This document shows, in pieces, positions 8,864 to 16,783 of a stretch of 64,000 nt of DNA. The stretch lies in the NCBI GenBank assembly GCA_937879855.1, contig CALFMO010000005.1:1-64000 (forward strand), in the 5' to 3' direction. Source of the DNA: an uncultured Acidobacteriaceae bacterium (GTDB taxonomy: Bacteria > Acidobacteriota > Terriglobia > Terriglobales > Acidobacteriaceae). The notes below the pieces were generated by a model that was given only the letters and a program-made list of their open reading frames with translations, had not been told where the DNA came from and did no database searches. Numbering within the stretch: position 1 is the first letter of the stretch; each line of letters begins with the position of its first letter. The position numbers and the translations under genes are program-made.

Positions 8864-9706
8864 ATGCGAGGGTTTTCACAAGTAGTGGGTTGTCTCCTGC
8901 TGGTTTGCGCCAGCGGGGTTCCGTTGTTGTCCCAGGCATCTACTGACATCGAGAGTCCAAAACACAAAGCATGGGACATGCTGCTGACGGCGGCATTCTC
9001 CAAAGTGACGACTGAGCGGACGAACGGTATTCGAGCCCTCGGATTGCTGCGGGACAATGCCCGCGCCCGGGAGTTGGCAGAGAATGCTTTGAAAGATCCG
9101 AAGCCGGAAGTGCGTGCGGCAGCCGCCACGGCACTGGGTCAGATGAATGCCACCGAATCGATTCCGAAGCTGGAGGCGGCGCTTTCCGATACTAAAATTC
9201 CTGTCGTGATGGCTGCGGCCCATTCCCTGCGGCAACTGCGGGACGAGGGGTCGGCCTACGCCGTGTATTACGAGTTGCTTACCGGCGGGCGCAAGACGAA
9301 CGACGGGCTCGTCGCACAACAACTCGAAACCCTGAAAAATCCCAAGGAGTTGGCCAAGATCGGATTTTCGGAAGGGATTGGATATATCCCGTTTGCCGGC
9401 ATTGGATGGGATGCTTATCGTACGATGCACAAAAAAGATCCCAATCCGGTGCGAGCGGTGGCGGCGACTCTTCTGGCGCACGATCCCGATCCGACGACTG
9501 CAAAGGCGCTTGTGAATGCAACCCGGGACAAAGATTGGATTGTTCGGGCGGCTGCGGTAGAGGCGATTGCGCAGCGGGGCGATCCTTCCTTGCTGCCGAA
9601 AGTCGAGTTGAGATTCTCCGACCGGAATCCCAAAGTGCGCTACAGTTCGGCGGCGGCGGTCATTCGATTAAGCGCGATCGAGCAAACTAAGACGGCCAAA
9701 AAATAG
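8864..9706 (+). CDS. secreted HEAT-repeat protein
   Basis: A 280-residue protein with a signal peptide (residues 1-26, cleavage near SQAS) followed by helical HEAT or PBS-lyase-like repeats. The repeats are clear at about 45-110 (LLRDNARARELAENAL, VRAAAATALGQM) and again at about 185-270 (PVRAVAATLLA, WIVRAAAVEAIAQRGD, KVRYSSAAAVIRL). Such repeats form a curved protein-binding scaffold. The middle region (about 140-185) breaks the pattern and may insert in the membrane or bind a partner. The partner is unknown. The gene is alone on its strand and convergent with the fucosidase gene. Confidence 0.75.
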   Translation: MRGFSQVVGCLLLVCASGVPLLSQASTDIESPKHKAWDMLLTAAFSKVTTERTNGIRALGLLRDNARARELAENALKDPKPEVRAAAATALGQMNATESIPKLEAALSDTKIPVVMAAAHSLRQLRDEGSAYAVYYELLTGGRKTNDGLVAQQLETLKNPKELAKIGFSEGIGYIPFAGIGWDAYRTMHKKDPNPVRAVAATLLAHDPDPTTAKALVNATRDKDWIVRAAAVEAIAQRGDPSLLPKVELRFSDRNPKVRYSSAAAVIRLSAIEQTKTAKK

Positions 9707-9736
9707 TTACCTGCCCTTTGCAGACGGCTGGACTCC

Positions 9737-11074
9737 TCACTTCGCGACGGTCAGCACAATTACCCGGTCGCTCTCGTCAGCGTTAGCCGGCGGAAGTTGA
9801 AGGATCAGGCCGTTTGCTTTTTGCGTGAACTCGGTCGCGGAGTTGTCCGGCAGCGAATGTGCCGACGTCACTTTCGCCTGAATCGGCGGAAGAGCCAGCA
9901 GCGGGCCGTTCCAGTTCAGCACGTGCACATAAATTTTGTTTTCTTTCTGGGTCGTGACTCCCCAGTCTCCGGGAGCGATCGGTCCTCCGCGCGTTCCGTA
10001 AATTGAATCCCCGTATTTTGCGAGCCACTCGCCCACAGCGTGCAGCCGGGTGACAAACTGTGGATCGATCTCGCCGTTTGGGTACGGTCCGATGTTCATC
10101 AGCAGATTGGAATTGTTACCTGCGGCGCGCACCAGCCTGCGCTCCAGTTCAGCGGCACTTTTGTACTTGCTGTCCCCGATGTTGAATCCCCAGGAGCCAT
10201 TGAGCGTGTCGGAACTTTCCAACGGAAGCTGGTTGCTGACGAAATTGGTGTTGAATCCGGCGGTGTTTTGACCGGGAAGATCGCGTTCGAAAGTCTGCAC
10301 GTCTTCGCCGGGCTTTGGTGTTTGGTGATGGTTGGGAATAATCAGCGCGGCGGGCTGCAACTGATGAATGAGGGTGTAGGTTTTGGAAAGATGCCAGTCG
10401 GCATCGGGCTTGTCCCACATGCCGTCGAACCAGATGCCGCCGATGGGGCCGTAATTGGTGAGCAACTCGCGGAGCTGGCCGTCCATGTAGGTGTCGAGGT
10501 AGGCGTTCCAGTCACCGTGATCCGGGCGCCCGTTGTCCCAAGCGGTTCGGCCGCGCGGATAGTAGTCGGGATTATGCCAATCCAGTTGCGAATAATAAAA
10601 GAAGAGCTTGATCCCTTGGCGATGACATTCGTCGGCGAGCATTTTCAGCGGGTCTTTCTTGTACGGTGTCCGCTGCACGATGTTCCAGTCGGAGACTTTC
10701 GAATCGAACATTGCGAAGCCATCGTGATGCCGGGAGGTAATCGTGATGTACTTCATCCCTGCGGCCTTGGCCAGGGCGACCCATGCCTGGGCATCAAATT
10801 TCTCGGGATCGAAAAATGCAGGCAGGCGATTGTATTCGTCGAGCGTGAGCTTGCGATTGTGGAAGACCCATTCGCCGTCGCCCAGAACGCTGTACACGCC
10901 CCAATGGATGAACATGCCGAACTTCATGTCTTGGAATTCACGGCGGGCTTGCAAGTTCTGCGGAGTGGCCTCGTAGTCCTGGGCTGACACCTCAAGCGGA
11001 GCGAGAACACTCCCGCACCCAAGCGCAACAACCAGAGTGTATTTTGCGATCGCGGACTTCCACGCATTTGGCAT
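9737..11074 (-). CDS. secreted alpha-L-fucosidase (GH29)
   Basis: A 445-residue glycoside hydrolase family 29 enzyme that would remove terminal alpha-L-fucose from glycans in the periplasm or outside the cell. The chosen ATG has a Shine-Dalgarno (GGAGAAA) and starts a clear signal peptide ending at SAQ (about residue 32). The TIM-barrel motifs are present: KFGMFIHWGVYS near 51, TSRHHDGFAMFDS near 113, and WFDGMWD near 215, where D217 is the expected nucleophile. The N-terminal catalytic domain is complete. The short C-terminal beta domain ends near the last residue. The gene follows a small membrane gene closely. Confidence 0.92.
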   Translation of the reverse strand: MPNAWKSAIAKYTLVVALGCGSVLAPLEVSAQDYEATPQNLQARREFQDMKFGMFIHWGVYSVLGDGEWVFHNRKLTLDEYNRLPAFFDPEKFDAQAWVALAKAAGMKYITITSRHHDGFAMFDSKVSDWNIVQRTPYKKDPLKMLADECHRQGIKLFFYYSQLDWHNPDYYPRGRTAWDNGRPDHGDWNAYLDTYMDGQLRELLTNYGPIGGIWFDGMWDKPDADWHLSKTYTLIHQLQPAALIIPNHHQTPKPGEDVQTFERDLPGQNTAGFNTNFVSNQLPLESSDTLNGSWGFNIGDSKYKSAAELERRLVRAAGNNSNLLMNIGPYPNGEIDPQFVTRLHAVGEWLAKYGDSIYGTRGGPIAPGDWGVTTQKENKIYVHVLNWNGPLLALPPIQAKVTSAHSLPDNSATEFTQKANGLILQLPPANADESDRVIVLTVAK

Positions 11075-11115
11075 GTTTCGTTTCTCCCGAGAGTCTAACC
11101 AAAAGTGATGCAGCC

Positions 11116-11412
11116 TCACTTCGGCGCGAGGTACGACTCACCGCGCCGTCGATGATCGCGATACCATGCGCCCGCGCCCAGTAGCACTCCCCACGACGCT
11201 ATGGCGACAAACAGAAAGATCCGAGGCCAGTTCAAGTCGGCGAAAAGAACCATCAAGTAGACTTCACCAGCCACGAAGCCAACTCCATAGAGCACGAGCC
11301 TTAGCCTGAGCGACTTGAGGGCCAAACCGCGGCGGCTCCTTCGGCCACGTAACCAGGTCAACAGCAGGAAAATCAGCGCAAAGGCTCCGCCGACGATGAG
11401 ATTGATCAGCAA
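11116..11412 (-). CDS. small membrane protein
   Basis: A 98-residue protein with about three hydrophobic helices (residues 2-19, 38-58 and 64-82) separated by Arg-rich turns, so the topology is readable from the positive-inside rule. It ends 41 bases before the fucosidase start on the same strand and may be cotranscribed with it. No known family is recognised. Confidence 0.6.
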   Translation of the reverse strand: MLINLIVGGAFALIFLLLTWLRGRRSRRGLALKSLRLRLVLYGVGFVAGEVYLMVLFADLNWPRIFLFVAIASWGVLLGAGAWYRDHRRRGESYLAPK

Positions 11413-11535
11413 AAACTATTTCTCCCCACTGAAGTCGCTGCTGGGAGTTTACTCCAATGGCCTTGGAGTGCTAACCCTGTTTCCATACAATCTTGAGGTC
11501 CACAATCGTCCAGAAGTTGCGGGGGAGAGGATTTT

Positions 11536-11925
11536 ATGGCGAGCCAGAATGGATTGGTTCAGATTGCGAGTCGTTATTCAGTAGACGAAACCATGAAACG
11601 GCTGCAGACAGCTTTTGCAGCGAAAGGATTGCAGGTATTCGCCGTGGTGGATCACAGCAGCGAGGCGGAAAAGGTTGGGTTGAAGATGAGGCCGACGAAG
11701 GTGCTCATTTTTGGCAGTCCCAAGGCTGGTACCCCGCTGATGGTGGCGGCTCCAAGCCTGGCGATCGATCTGCCGCTCAAGGCACTTGTGGCGGAAGATG
11801 CTGCGGGCAAGGTTTCCGTTACTTACAACGATCCTGAGTATTTGCGAGAGCGGCATGGCGTGCCCGCGGACCTGATCAAGAATGTTGCCGGCGCCGGCGT
11901 TGTGATTGGGAAAGCTGTGGAATAA
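11536..11925 (+). CDS. DUF302 domain protein
   Basis: A 129-residue protein, essentially a single DUF302 domain. Typical elements are present: the N-terminal SVDETMKRLQTAFAAKGL, then KVLIFGSPKAGTPLM, and the C-terminal DPEYLRERHG. The function of the family is unknown. A strong GGGGGAGAGG Shine-Dalgarno precedes the ATG. The next gene, DUF202, starts within about 60 bases, so the two probably form a small unit. Confidence 0.85.
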   Translation: MASQNGLVQIASRYSVDETMKRLQTAFAAKGLQVFAVVDHSSEAEKVGLKMRPTKVLIFGSPKAGTPLMVAAPSLAIDLPLKALVAEDAAGKVSVTYNDPEYLRERHGVPADLIKNVAGAGVVIGKAVE

Positions 11926-11951
11926 TGCAGGCGGCGTCATGAGGAGAGCGC

Positions 11952-12330
11952 GTGGCGGAGAATCCTAACTCCAATCGGGCGAGTGGCAAATGAGCGGACG
12001 TTTCTTGCGTGGGTGCGGACCGGGGCGGCCATTGTCGTGTTTGGATTCGCAATTGGGCGGTTCTCGATTGCTATGCGGCAGTTGACGGCTCTGCAGGGAC
12101 ATGCCGTGAAGAGCATGGGAATTTCCGTGGTGATGGGGTCGTTCACGATTGTGGCGGGCGTACTGCTGGTAGTGGCGGGGTCGGTGCGGTATCGCAAGAC
12201 TCGGGCGCAGTTGAATGCAGGGACGTTTGAGCCGGCGGGGTTTGTGCTGGATCTGATCACGATTGTGACCGTGGTGTTTGGATTGGCGCTAGCGGGATAT
12301 TTGATTTATACGGAAAAAGTCTTGGGATGA
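11952..12330 (+). CDS. DUF202 (YidH-like) membrane protein, N-terminus probably frameshifted
   Basis: The conserved part runs from the GTG at 11983 to the stop at 12330 (115 residues). It carries the DUF202 hallmark NERTFLAWVRTG and three membrane helices. That start leaves almost nothing before the hallmark. In another frame, a GTG at 11952 preceded by a GAGGAGA ribosome site encodes AENPNSNRASGK, which looks like the usual polar N-terminal tail of this family, and then stops exactly where the hallmark begins in the next frame. A one-base slip near 11985-11990 would join them. Either the gene is frameshifted or the base call is wrong there. Otherwise the protein starts at 11983. Confidence 0.75.
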
Positions 12331-12429
12331 TTGCTGCGCTCGTGGCGTTTGTTTCGGGGCGCATCTTGCAGGAACCGCCGAGCTTGTCCGGGTCATGGAC
12401 CCCGGACCCACACAGAAGAACGGAGACTA

Positions 12430-13107
12430 ATGGCGAACGATCTGGAAAAAGAGGCGGCGGCGCGAGCTAGCTTGCAATTCATTCAAGATGGGCACGTGGT
12501 TGGGCTGGGGACGGGATCGACAGCGGCGTACTTTATTAGGCTCCTCTCCGAGGAGATTAAGAATGGACTGCGCATTCGGGGAATTCCGACTTCGGTGCGG
12601 TCGCTGGAACTGGCGCAAAGCTTAGGGATACCGCTAACGACTCTGGATGAATGCCAGGAAATTGACGTCACGGTGGATGGAGCGGACGAGGTCGATCCGC
12701 AACTGCGCTTGATCAAAGGCGGCGGCGGGGCGGCGCTTCGAGAAAAAATTGTCGCCTCGGCCACGAAGCAATTGGTGATTGTGGCTGATGAGTCGAAACA
12801 GGTGCCAGTGCTAGGGAAGTTTCCACTGCCGGTCGAGGTCATCCGATTTGCCCAGGTGCTGGTGATGAAACGCATTCGAGAGTTGGGCGCGGACGTGCAG
12901 TTGCGAATGAACGCCGACGGCAAACCGTTTGTGACCGACGAGCATAATCACATTCTCGATTGCCGCTTTGGGCAGATTCCAGACCCGGATGGGTTGGCGC
13001 GCAAGCTGAGCGATATGCCGGGAGTAGTGGAGCATGGATTATTTATAGGGATGGCAAGCGTGGCGTTGTTTGCGAGAGGCAAGGAGATTTTCGAATTGAA
13101 GAGATAA
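12430..13107 (+). CDS. rpiA: ribose-5-phosphate isomerase A
   Basis: A 225-residue RpiA, the normal length. It interconverts ribose 5-phosphate and ribulose 5-phosphate in the pentose phosphate pathway. The family signatures are clear: GLGTGSTA near residue 19, the catalytic region DVTVDGADEVD near 78, and IKGGGGAALREKIVA near 96, containing the conserved Glu and Lys. The start is placed at the ATG after CGGAGAC; a longer reading from 12331 adds a non-conserved extension. In this window it could process ribose 5-phosphate made by the ribokinase at about 55 kb, though it is not clustered with it. Confidence 0.95.
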   Translation: MANDLEKEAAARASLQFIQDGHVVGLGTGSTAAYFIRLLSEEIKNGLRIRGIPTSVRSLELAQSLGIPLTTLDECQEIDVTVDGADEVDPQLRLIKGGGGAALREKIVASATKQLVIVADESKQVPVLGKFPLPVEVIRFAQVLVMKRIRELGADVQLRMNADGKPFVTDEHNHILDCRFGQIPDPDGLARKLSDMPGVVEHGLFIGMASVALFARGKEIFELKR

Positions 13108-13115
13108 GCACGGGG

Positions 13116-13163
13116 CTCGCCGAGCTTTGCTCGGTTGGACAGCCGAGGGCGGCTGTCCCCACA
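13116..13163 (-). repeat. paired-hairpin dispersed repeat, copy 1
   Basis: A 48-base element just after rpiA. Read on the minus strand it has two adjacent hairpins, GGACAGCCG/CGGCTGTCC with a 4-base loop and CCGAGC/GCTCGG with a 3-base loop. It matches the element at 59971-60018 at about 41 of 48 positions, in opposite orientation. It may act as a terminator for rpiA. Confidence 0.75.
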
Positions 13164-13241
13164 TGAACCATGGACAGCGGGACCGCTATCTCCACATGGT
13201 CGTTTCCCAAGAAGGAATGCGAGTGATTGCGAGACAACTGA

Positions 13242-14123
13242 ATGGCATCTGAGGCACAGGCGCAAGGGTGGAGCGGGCCGTCGCGAAGACGAGTACCTCG
13301 GTTTCCCATGCAGGCGGTGCTCGACGTGACCGTGCTGCGATCGGGGATCCCCGACACGGTGCCGGGTCGTGCGGTCAATGTGTGCGAGAGCGGGATCGCA
13401 GCCGTGTTGGCGCAGGAACTGGTTCCGGGGGAGTCGGTGGCGATCGAGGTGCAACTGTCATTGGGCGCCGCTCCCTTGCAAGCGCGGGCGGTGGTGCGAT
13501 ATCAGGACAAATTGCGGAGTGGTCTGGAGTTTGTCGCACTCACCCCAGAGCAGCGCGTGGCCATACGGAATTGGGCCAAAGAGGCAAGGGCGGAGCCTGA
13601 AGTTCGAGCAATTCAGGCAATTGCGGTGGCAACCAGGAGTGCCGATGCAGGTGCTGTAGCCAAGAAAACCCCGAGCAGCGGAGCGCCGCCCCTGAAGAAA
13701 AAACGATTCGGGATTGGATGGACGGTCTTTGTCGTGATTGTCGCCTTCGTGGCGGGCGTGTTCTGGTGGCGCTGGAATCGCGGTTGGGACGAGTTGGAAT
13801 TGGGATCGAGAAATCTGGAGTTAGTGTTTGCGGAAAAGCCGCGAATGCAGGTTCCGGCGGACGTGATGGAAAAGTTGCTGGTGCATCGCGTCCCGCCGTC
13901 ATATCCGGCGGAGGCGCGAAGGGCGAATCTGCAGGGAATTATTGCGTTGGACATTGTGGTGGGAAGCGATGGATCAGTAGTAAGCATGCGTCCGCTCAAT
14001 GGCCCCGACGTGCTGGCGCACGCGGCCATGGATGCCTTGCGCTGGTGGAAATTTGAGCCCTATCGCGTGAATGGAGAGCCCACGGCGGTAGAAACGACGG
14101 TGGCGGTGGAGTTTAAGAGATAG
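13242..14123 (+). CDS. PilZ-like domain fused through a membrane helix to a TonB C-terminal domain
   Basis: A 293-residue protein with an unusual order of parts. Residues 12-115 look like a PilZ domain: RRRVPR at 15-20, then NVCESG at 46-51, which aligns with the D/N-x-S-x-x-G motif but has Cys in place of Ser. A linker (about 115-155) leads to one membrane helix at about 157-177. The rest is a TonB C-terminal domain (about 205-293) with the typical PPSYPAEARRANLQG, DGSVVSMRPLNG and ALRWWKFEPY. The topology would put PilZ in the cytoplasm and TonB-C in the periplasm. PilZ domains bind c-di-GMP, so the protein might couple c-di-GMP to an outer-membrane process. Cyclic-dinucleotide binding is uncertain because of the Ser-to-Cys change. 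It has no exbB or exbD neighbour. Confidence 0.75.
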   Translation: MASEAQAQGWSGPSRRRVPRFPMQAVLDVTVLRSGIPDTVPGRAVNVCESGIAAVLAQELVPGESVAIEVQLSLGAAPLQARAVVRYQDKLRSGLEFVALTPEQRVAIRNWAKEARAEPEVRAIQAIAVATRSADAGAVAKKTPSSGAPPLKKKRFGIGWTVFVVIVAFVAGVFWWRWNRGWDELELGSRNLELVFAEKPRMQVPADVMEKLLVHRVPPSYPAEARRANLQGIIALDIVVGSDGSVVSMRPLNGPDVLAHAAMDALRWWKFEPYRVNGEPTAVETTVAVEFKR

Positions 14124-14132
14124 CTTCTCGCA

Positions 14133-14564
14133 TCACGCCTTCTTCTTGTGCAGGGCGTGCAGCACCGTGGTGCCGCTGATACCGAAGCAGACCACCGCCC
14201 CCAGCGCGGCGATCTGCAAAAGGGTGGGGGTGAGGCGGATGATGTCGGCGAAGACGGCGGTGACCGCGAAGACGAGTCCCAGCACATTTAGCCACATTGG
14301 GGCGCGGACCGGAGTGGTGAGGTCTTTGCGCAGGCGCAACTGAAGCAACAGAGCAGCCAGTCCAATGGCTGCAACCACGACCAAGGCAAGCGGGCTGAAG
14401 AACGCAGAGCGGCTGGTGTAGATTACCACCAGAGCGAGCGCCAGCAGGAGCAGTCCTGCTGCAACGATGCTCCAGCGGCGGGGCTTAGGCGCGGGGGACG
14501 GATTAGAGACGGCGTCGGGCAAGGAGTTCCGTCCAGTTATACAGGGGGGCGTGTGGGTTTTCAA
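14133..14564 (-). CDS. four-helix membrane protein of unknown function
   Basis: A 143-residue protein. After a polar, Pro-rich N-terminus (about 30 residues) there are four hydrophobic helices at about 33-49, 57-75, 90-108 and 115-133, and a Lys-rich C-terminus (HKKKA). No family is recognised. It is convergent with the PilZ-TonB gene, with only nine bases between the stop codons. Confidence 0.6.
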   Translation of the reverse strand: MKTHTPPCITGRNSLPDAVSNPSPAPKPRRWSIVAAGLLLLALALVVIYTSRSAFFSPLALVVVAAIGLAALLLQLRLRKDLTTPVRAPMWLNVLGLVFAVTAVFADIIRLTPTLLQIAALGAVVCFGISGTTVLHALHKKKA

Positions 14565-14670
14565 ATGAGCGCTCTGAGTTCGTGGCGCGGGTCGGGATGC
14601 CGCGCGCCGATTATTTTCTGCAGCTTCCTGTCGGCCACTTTTATCGCATCCGCGAGTTTTACTTTCGCTC

Positions 14671-15402
14671 TCAGACCCTGGGCGGGGTTCGGCTGGGGCC
14701 GGCCAGCCACTCGGCTTGCCGGGGGTCTCCGTTATTCATCGCGTAGAGGACGAGTTCGACGCGGGTAGAGACTCCAAGCTTTTCGAAAATGCGAAAGAGA
14801 TATTTTTTGATAGTGTGTTGGCTGAGATTGAGTTCGCCGGCAATCTGACGATTGCCCAGACCTTCGGCGACCAGGGCTACGACTTGTTCTTCCCGCGGAG
14901 TGAGCAGGTTTCCGCCGCTCGCGTTGATCACCCGCAGCGACGGCACTTCCGAAACCAGGTCCATCACATAGTTGAGTTGCTCGGTATTGGCCCAAATCTG
15001 CCCCGCGGCCACGCGCAGCAAGCACTTGTAAAGCAAGCGAAGGTTGGCGTCGGCGATGGAGAAGATGCCGCGTGCTCCGGAACGGAACGCGCTGACCACG
15101 AGTTCTCGGTCGCAACTCTCCACCAGCAGGACCTTCGGAATCTCCGGATGCGCGAGGTGAAAGCGGCGCAAGGTCATCACAGTTTCGGAGACGTTGCCGG
15201 ACCGGTTGAGAGCGAGCACGGCGATCCGCGGAGGCTTCGAACTAACTGCTTGGAGAATGGACATGGAATCCATCTGGCACTGAGTGATGTGGAACTCGGA
15301 ATAGCGCCGCAGGGCACTGGTCAGCAACTGGGCCTGCATCCGGTTGGAGTCTGCAATGAGAACTCCGGTGACATTTGAAGTGGCGCTGGATGACGCAATC
15401 AT
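14671..15402 (-). CDS. LuxR-family regulator with a pseudo-receiver domain, divergent from the EPS operon
   Basis: A 243-residue regulator. The C-terminal LuxR/FixJ helix-turn-helix is clear (about 175-235: LTPREEQVVALVAEG, GNRQIAGELNLSQHTIKKY). The N-terminal 130 residues have a response-regulator-like pattern starting VLIADSNRMQ. The position where a phospho-accepting Asp should end beta-strand 3 reads IAVLALNRSG, with no Asp, and only one acidic residue remains in the first acidic cluster. Phosphorylation by a histidine kinase is therefore unlikely. It is divergent from the exopolysaccharide genes and probably regulates them. The start at 15402 is preferred; a longer reading adds a hydrophobic, non-conserved extension. 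Confidence 0.82.
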   Translation of the reverse strand: MIASSSATSNVTGVLIADSNRMQAQLLTSALRRYSEFHITQCQMDSMSILQAVSSKPPRIAVLALNRSGNVSETVMTLRRFHLAHPEIPKVLLVESCDRELVVSAFRSGARGIFSIADANLRLLYKCLLRVAAGQIWANTEQLNYVMDLVSEVPSLRVINASGGNLLTPREEQVVALVAEGLGNRQIAGELNLSQHTIKKYLFRIFEKLGVSTRVELVLYAMNNGDPRQAEWLAGPSRTPPRV

Positions 15403-15981
15403 AAAAATAGATATTCCAAAAACCAAAAGAAAGACGATGCCGGGATTGTAGGGAGCACAAGTATGTTTCACAAGGAAACTGGTCACAAAATCTCGATACA
15501 ACTTCTCAAAATGGGAATGGAGATTTTCGCGGCGCTACAGACGGCAAGAGCAGGATTTTATTGTGGAAATTCGGGGAACGAGTTCGTACAAGCCTGTAAA
15601 TCAGCGAGCGGAAAGGGTGCGGATCTGGCCGTTTTCCACGCTAGAGAGAAACAGTCGTGGTGAAATTGCAGTTCCGCAATGTTGAAGTCTCGGGACTCCA
15701 ATCCTGTGACATGACGAACACGCAAGTCTACTTTTGTGTGTACTCCTTCGGTAGATGTGACAGGTAACCATTCCAGCCTCCGTTGAGTGCGGAAATCTCG
15801 CCAAGTCGTTCTTTCGATACGACCATTCGTGCCGTCGGCACTTTCCCGAAAGCGGATGGGGGCTCCACTTTTGTGGACGGAACTTCCCATGTCTTGTGAG
15901 TCCCGCAGAGTGAGCTTAATTTTGCGAAGTGGGGAATCTGGAAACGAAGACACCCACCACCAGAGATTGGCGCAGGGAGCA
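15403..15981. other. 579-base divergent regulatory region of the EPS locus
   Basis: The longest gene-free stretch in the window, between the LuxR-type regulator and the Wza-like gene. Several frames are open but none has coding character or a recognisable product. It probably holds promoters for both directions. A weak GTTTC-N5-GAAAC inverted repeat lies at 15465-15479. A GCAGGGAG ribosome site precedes the exporter ATG. Confidence 0.5.
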
Positions 15982-16764
15982 ATGAGGCGCATTTTCATAT
16001 TCGTTCGATTCATAGCAATTGAGCTAGCGATTTTATTTTGCTGTTCGACTGTTTTCGCGCAGGAGAAGACCGATCTGGGCGGAAACAAGGATACTTCCCG
16101 AGTCGGCCTAACCGGGGCGGGAGCGGGAGGCAGTGGTACAACGATCGAAAAACCCGGAGGAGCGGAAGGCCAGGAGAAAACCTTGCTCGGTGGAAACCGC
16201 CGTCCGCTCTACCGGCTGCAACCCAGCGATGTTGTGGAAATCGATTTTATGGTCGCGCCCGAGTTCAATCAGACCCTCACCGTACAGCCGGATGGCTATG
16301 TCAACTTGAAAGACGCAGGCCTGGTCGATGTGCAGGGACTGAATATGGAGGAGTTCAGCCAAGCTGTTGAGAAAGCGTACCGAGGATATCTGCACGATCC
16401 GCAGGTGGCATCTGCGCTGAAGGATTTTCAACGGCCCTACTTCATCGTAGGGGGCGAAGTTGGGAAGCCAGGAAAATATGAATTGCGCTCGGACACGACC
16501 GTGGCCGAGGCGGTACAGATTGCGGGAGGGTTAACGCCGGAGTCGAAGCACTCCCAGGTCGTGCTTTTTCGGCGAATCACTGACGATCTGGTAGAAACCC
16601 GCCTGCTTGACCTGAAGAAGATGCTGAAGCAGCGCAGCCTCAAAGAGGATTTACATCTTCACGCTGGGGATATGATTTTTGTGCCCCAGAACTCGATTTC
16701 CAAAATCGCTCGCTTCCTGACCAAACCTGCCGTGGGCATGTACATGAACTCCACACAATTTTAG
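15982..16764 (+). CDS. polysaccharide export protein (Wza-like, Poly_export/SLBB)
   Basis: A 260-residue outer-membrane export protein. A signal peptide (residues 1-27) ends at TVFAQ. The Poly_export domain follows (about 75-160: YRLQPSDVVEIDF, VQPDGYVNL, KAYRGYLHDPQV). Then an SLBB domain appears (about 160-240: YFIVGGEVGKPGKYEL, VAEAVQIAGGLTP, LHAGDMIFVPQ). It is shorter than E. coli Wza (379 aa) and lacks an obvious C-terminal amphipathic helix for an outer-membrane ring, as in many Gram-negative OPX proteins of the short class. A longer frame from 15787 lacks a signal peptide and is rejected. It is the first gene of the exopolysaccharide operon. Confidence 0.88.
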   Translation: MRRIFIFVRFIAIELAILFCCSTVFAQEKTDLGGNKDTSRVGLTGAGAGGSGTTIEKPGGAEGQEKTLLGGNRRPLYRLQPSDVVEIDFMVAPEFNQTLTVQPDGYVNLKDAGLVDVQGLNMEEFSQAVEKAYRGYLHDPQVASALKDFQRPYFIVGGEVGKPGKYELRSDTTVAEAVQIAGGLTPESKHSQVVLFRRITDDLVETRLLDLKKMLKQRSLKEDLHLHAGDMIFVPQNSISKIARFLTKPAVGMYMNSTQF

Positions 16765-16783
16765 AACGAGAAACGTTGCTCGC

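Noticed and set aside
10040..10987. A 315-codon plus-strand open frame
   Set aside because: It is fully antisense to the alpha-L-fucosidase gene, whose protein matches GH29 along its whole length. The plus-strand frame has no family features and is a codon-bias shadow.
15558..16088. A 176-codon minus-strand frame in the EPS control region
   Set aside because: It runs into the Wza-like gene on the other strand, has no conserved text and no ribosome site.
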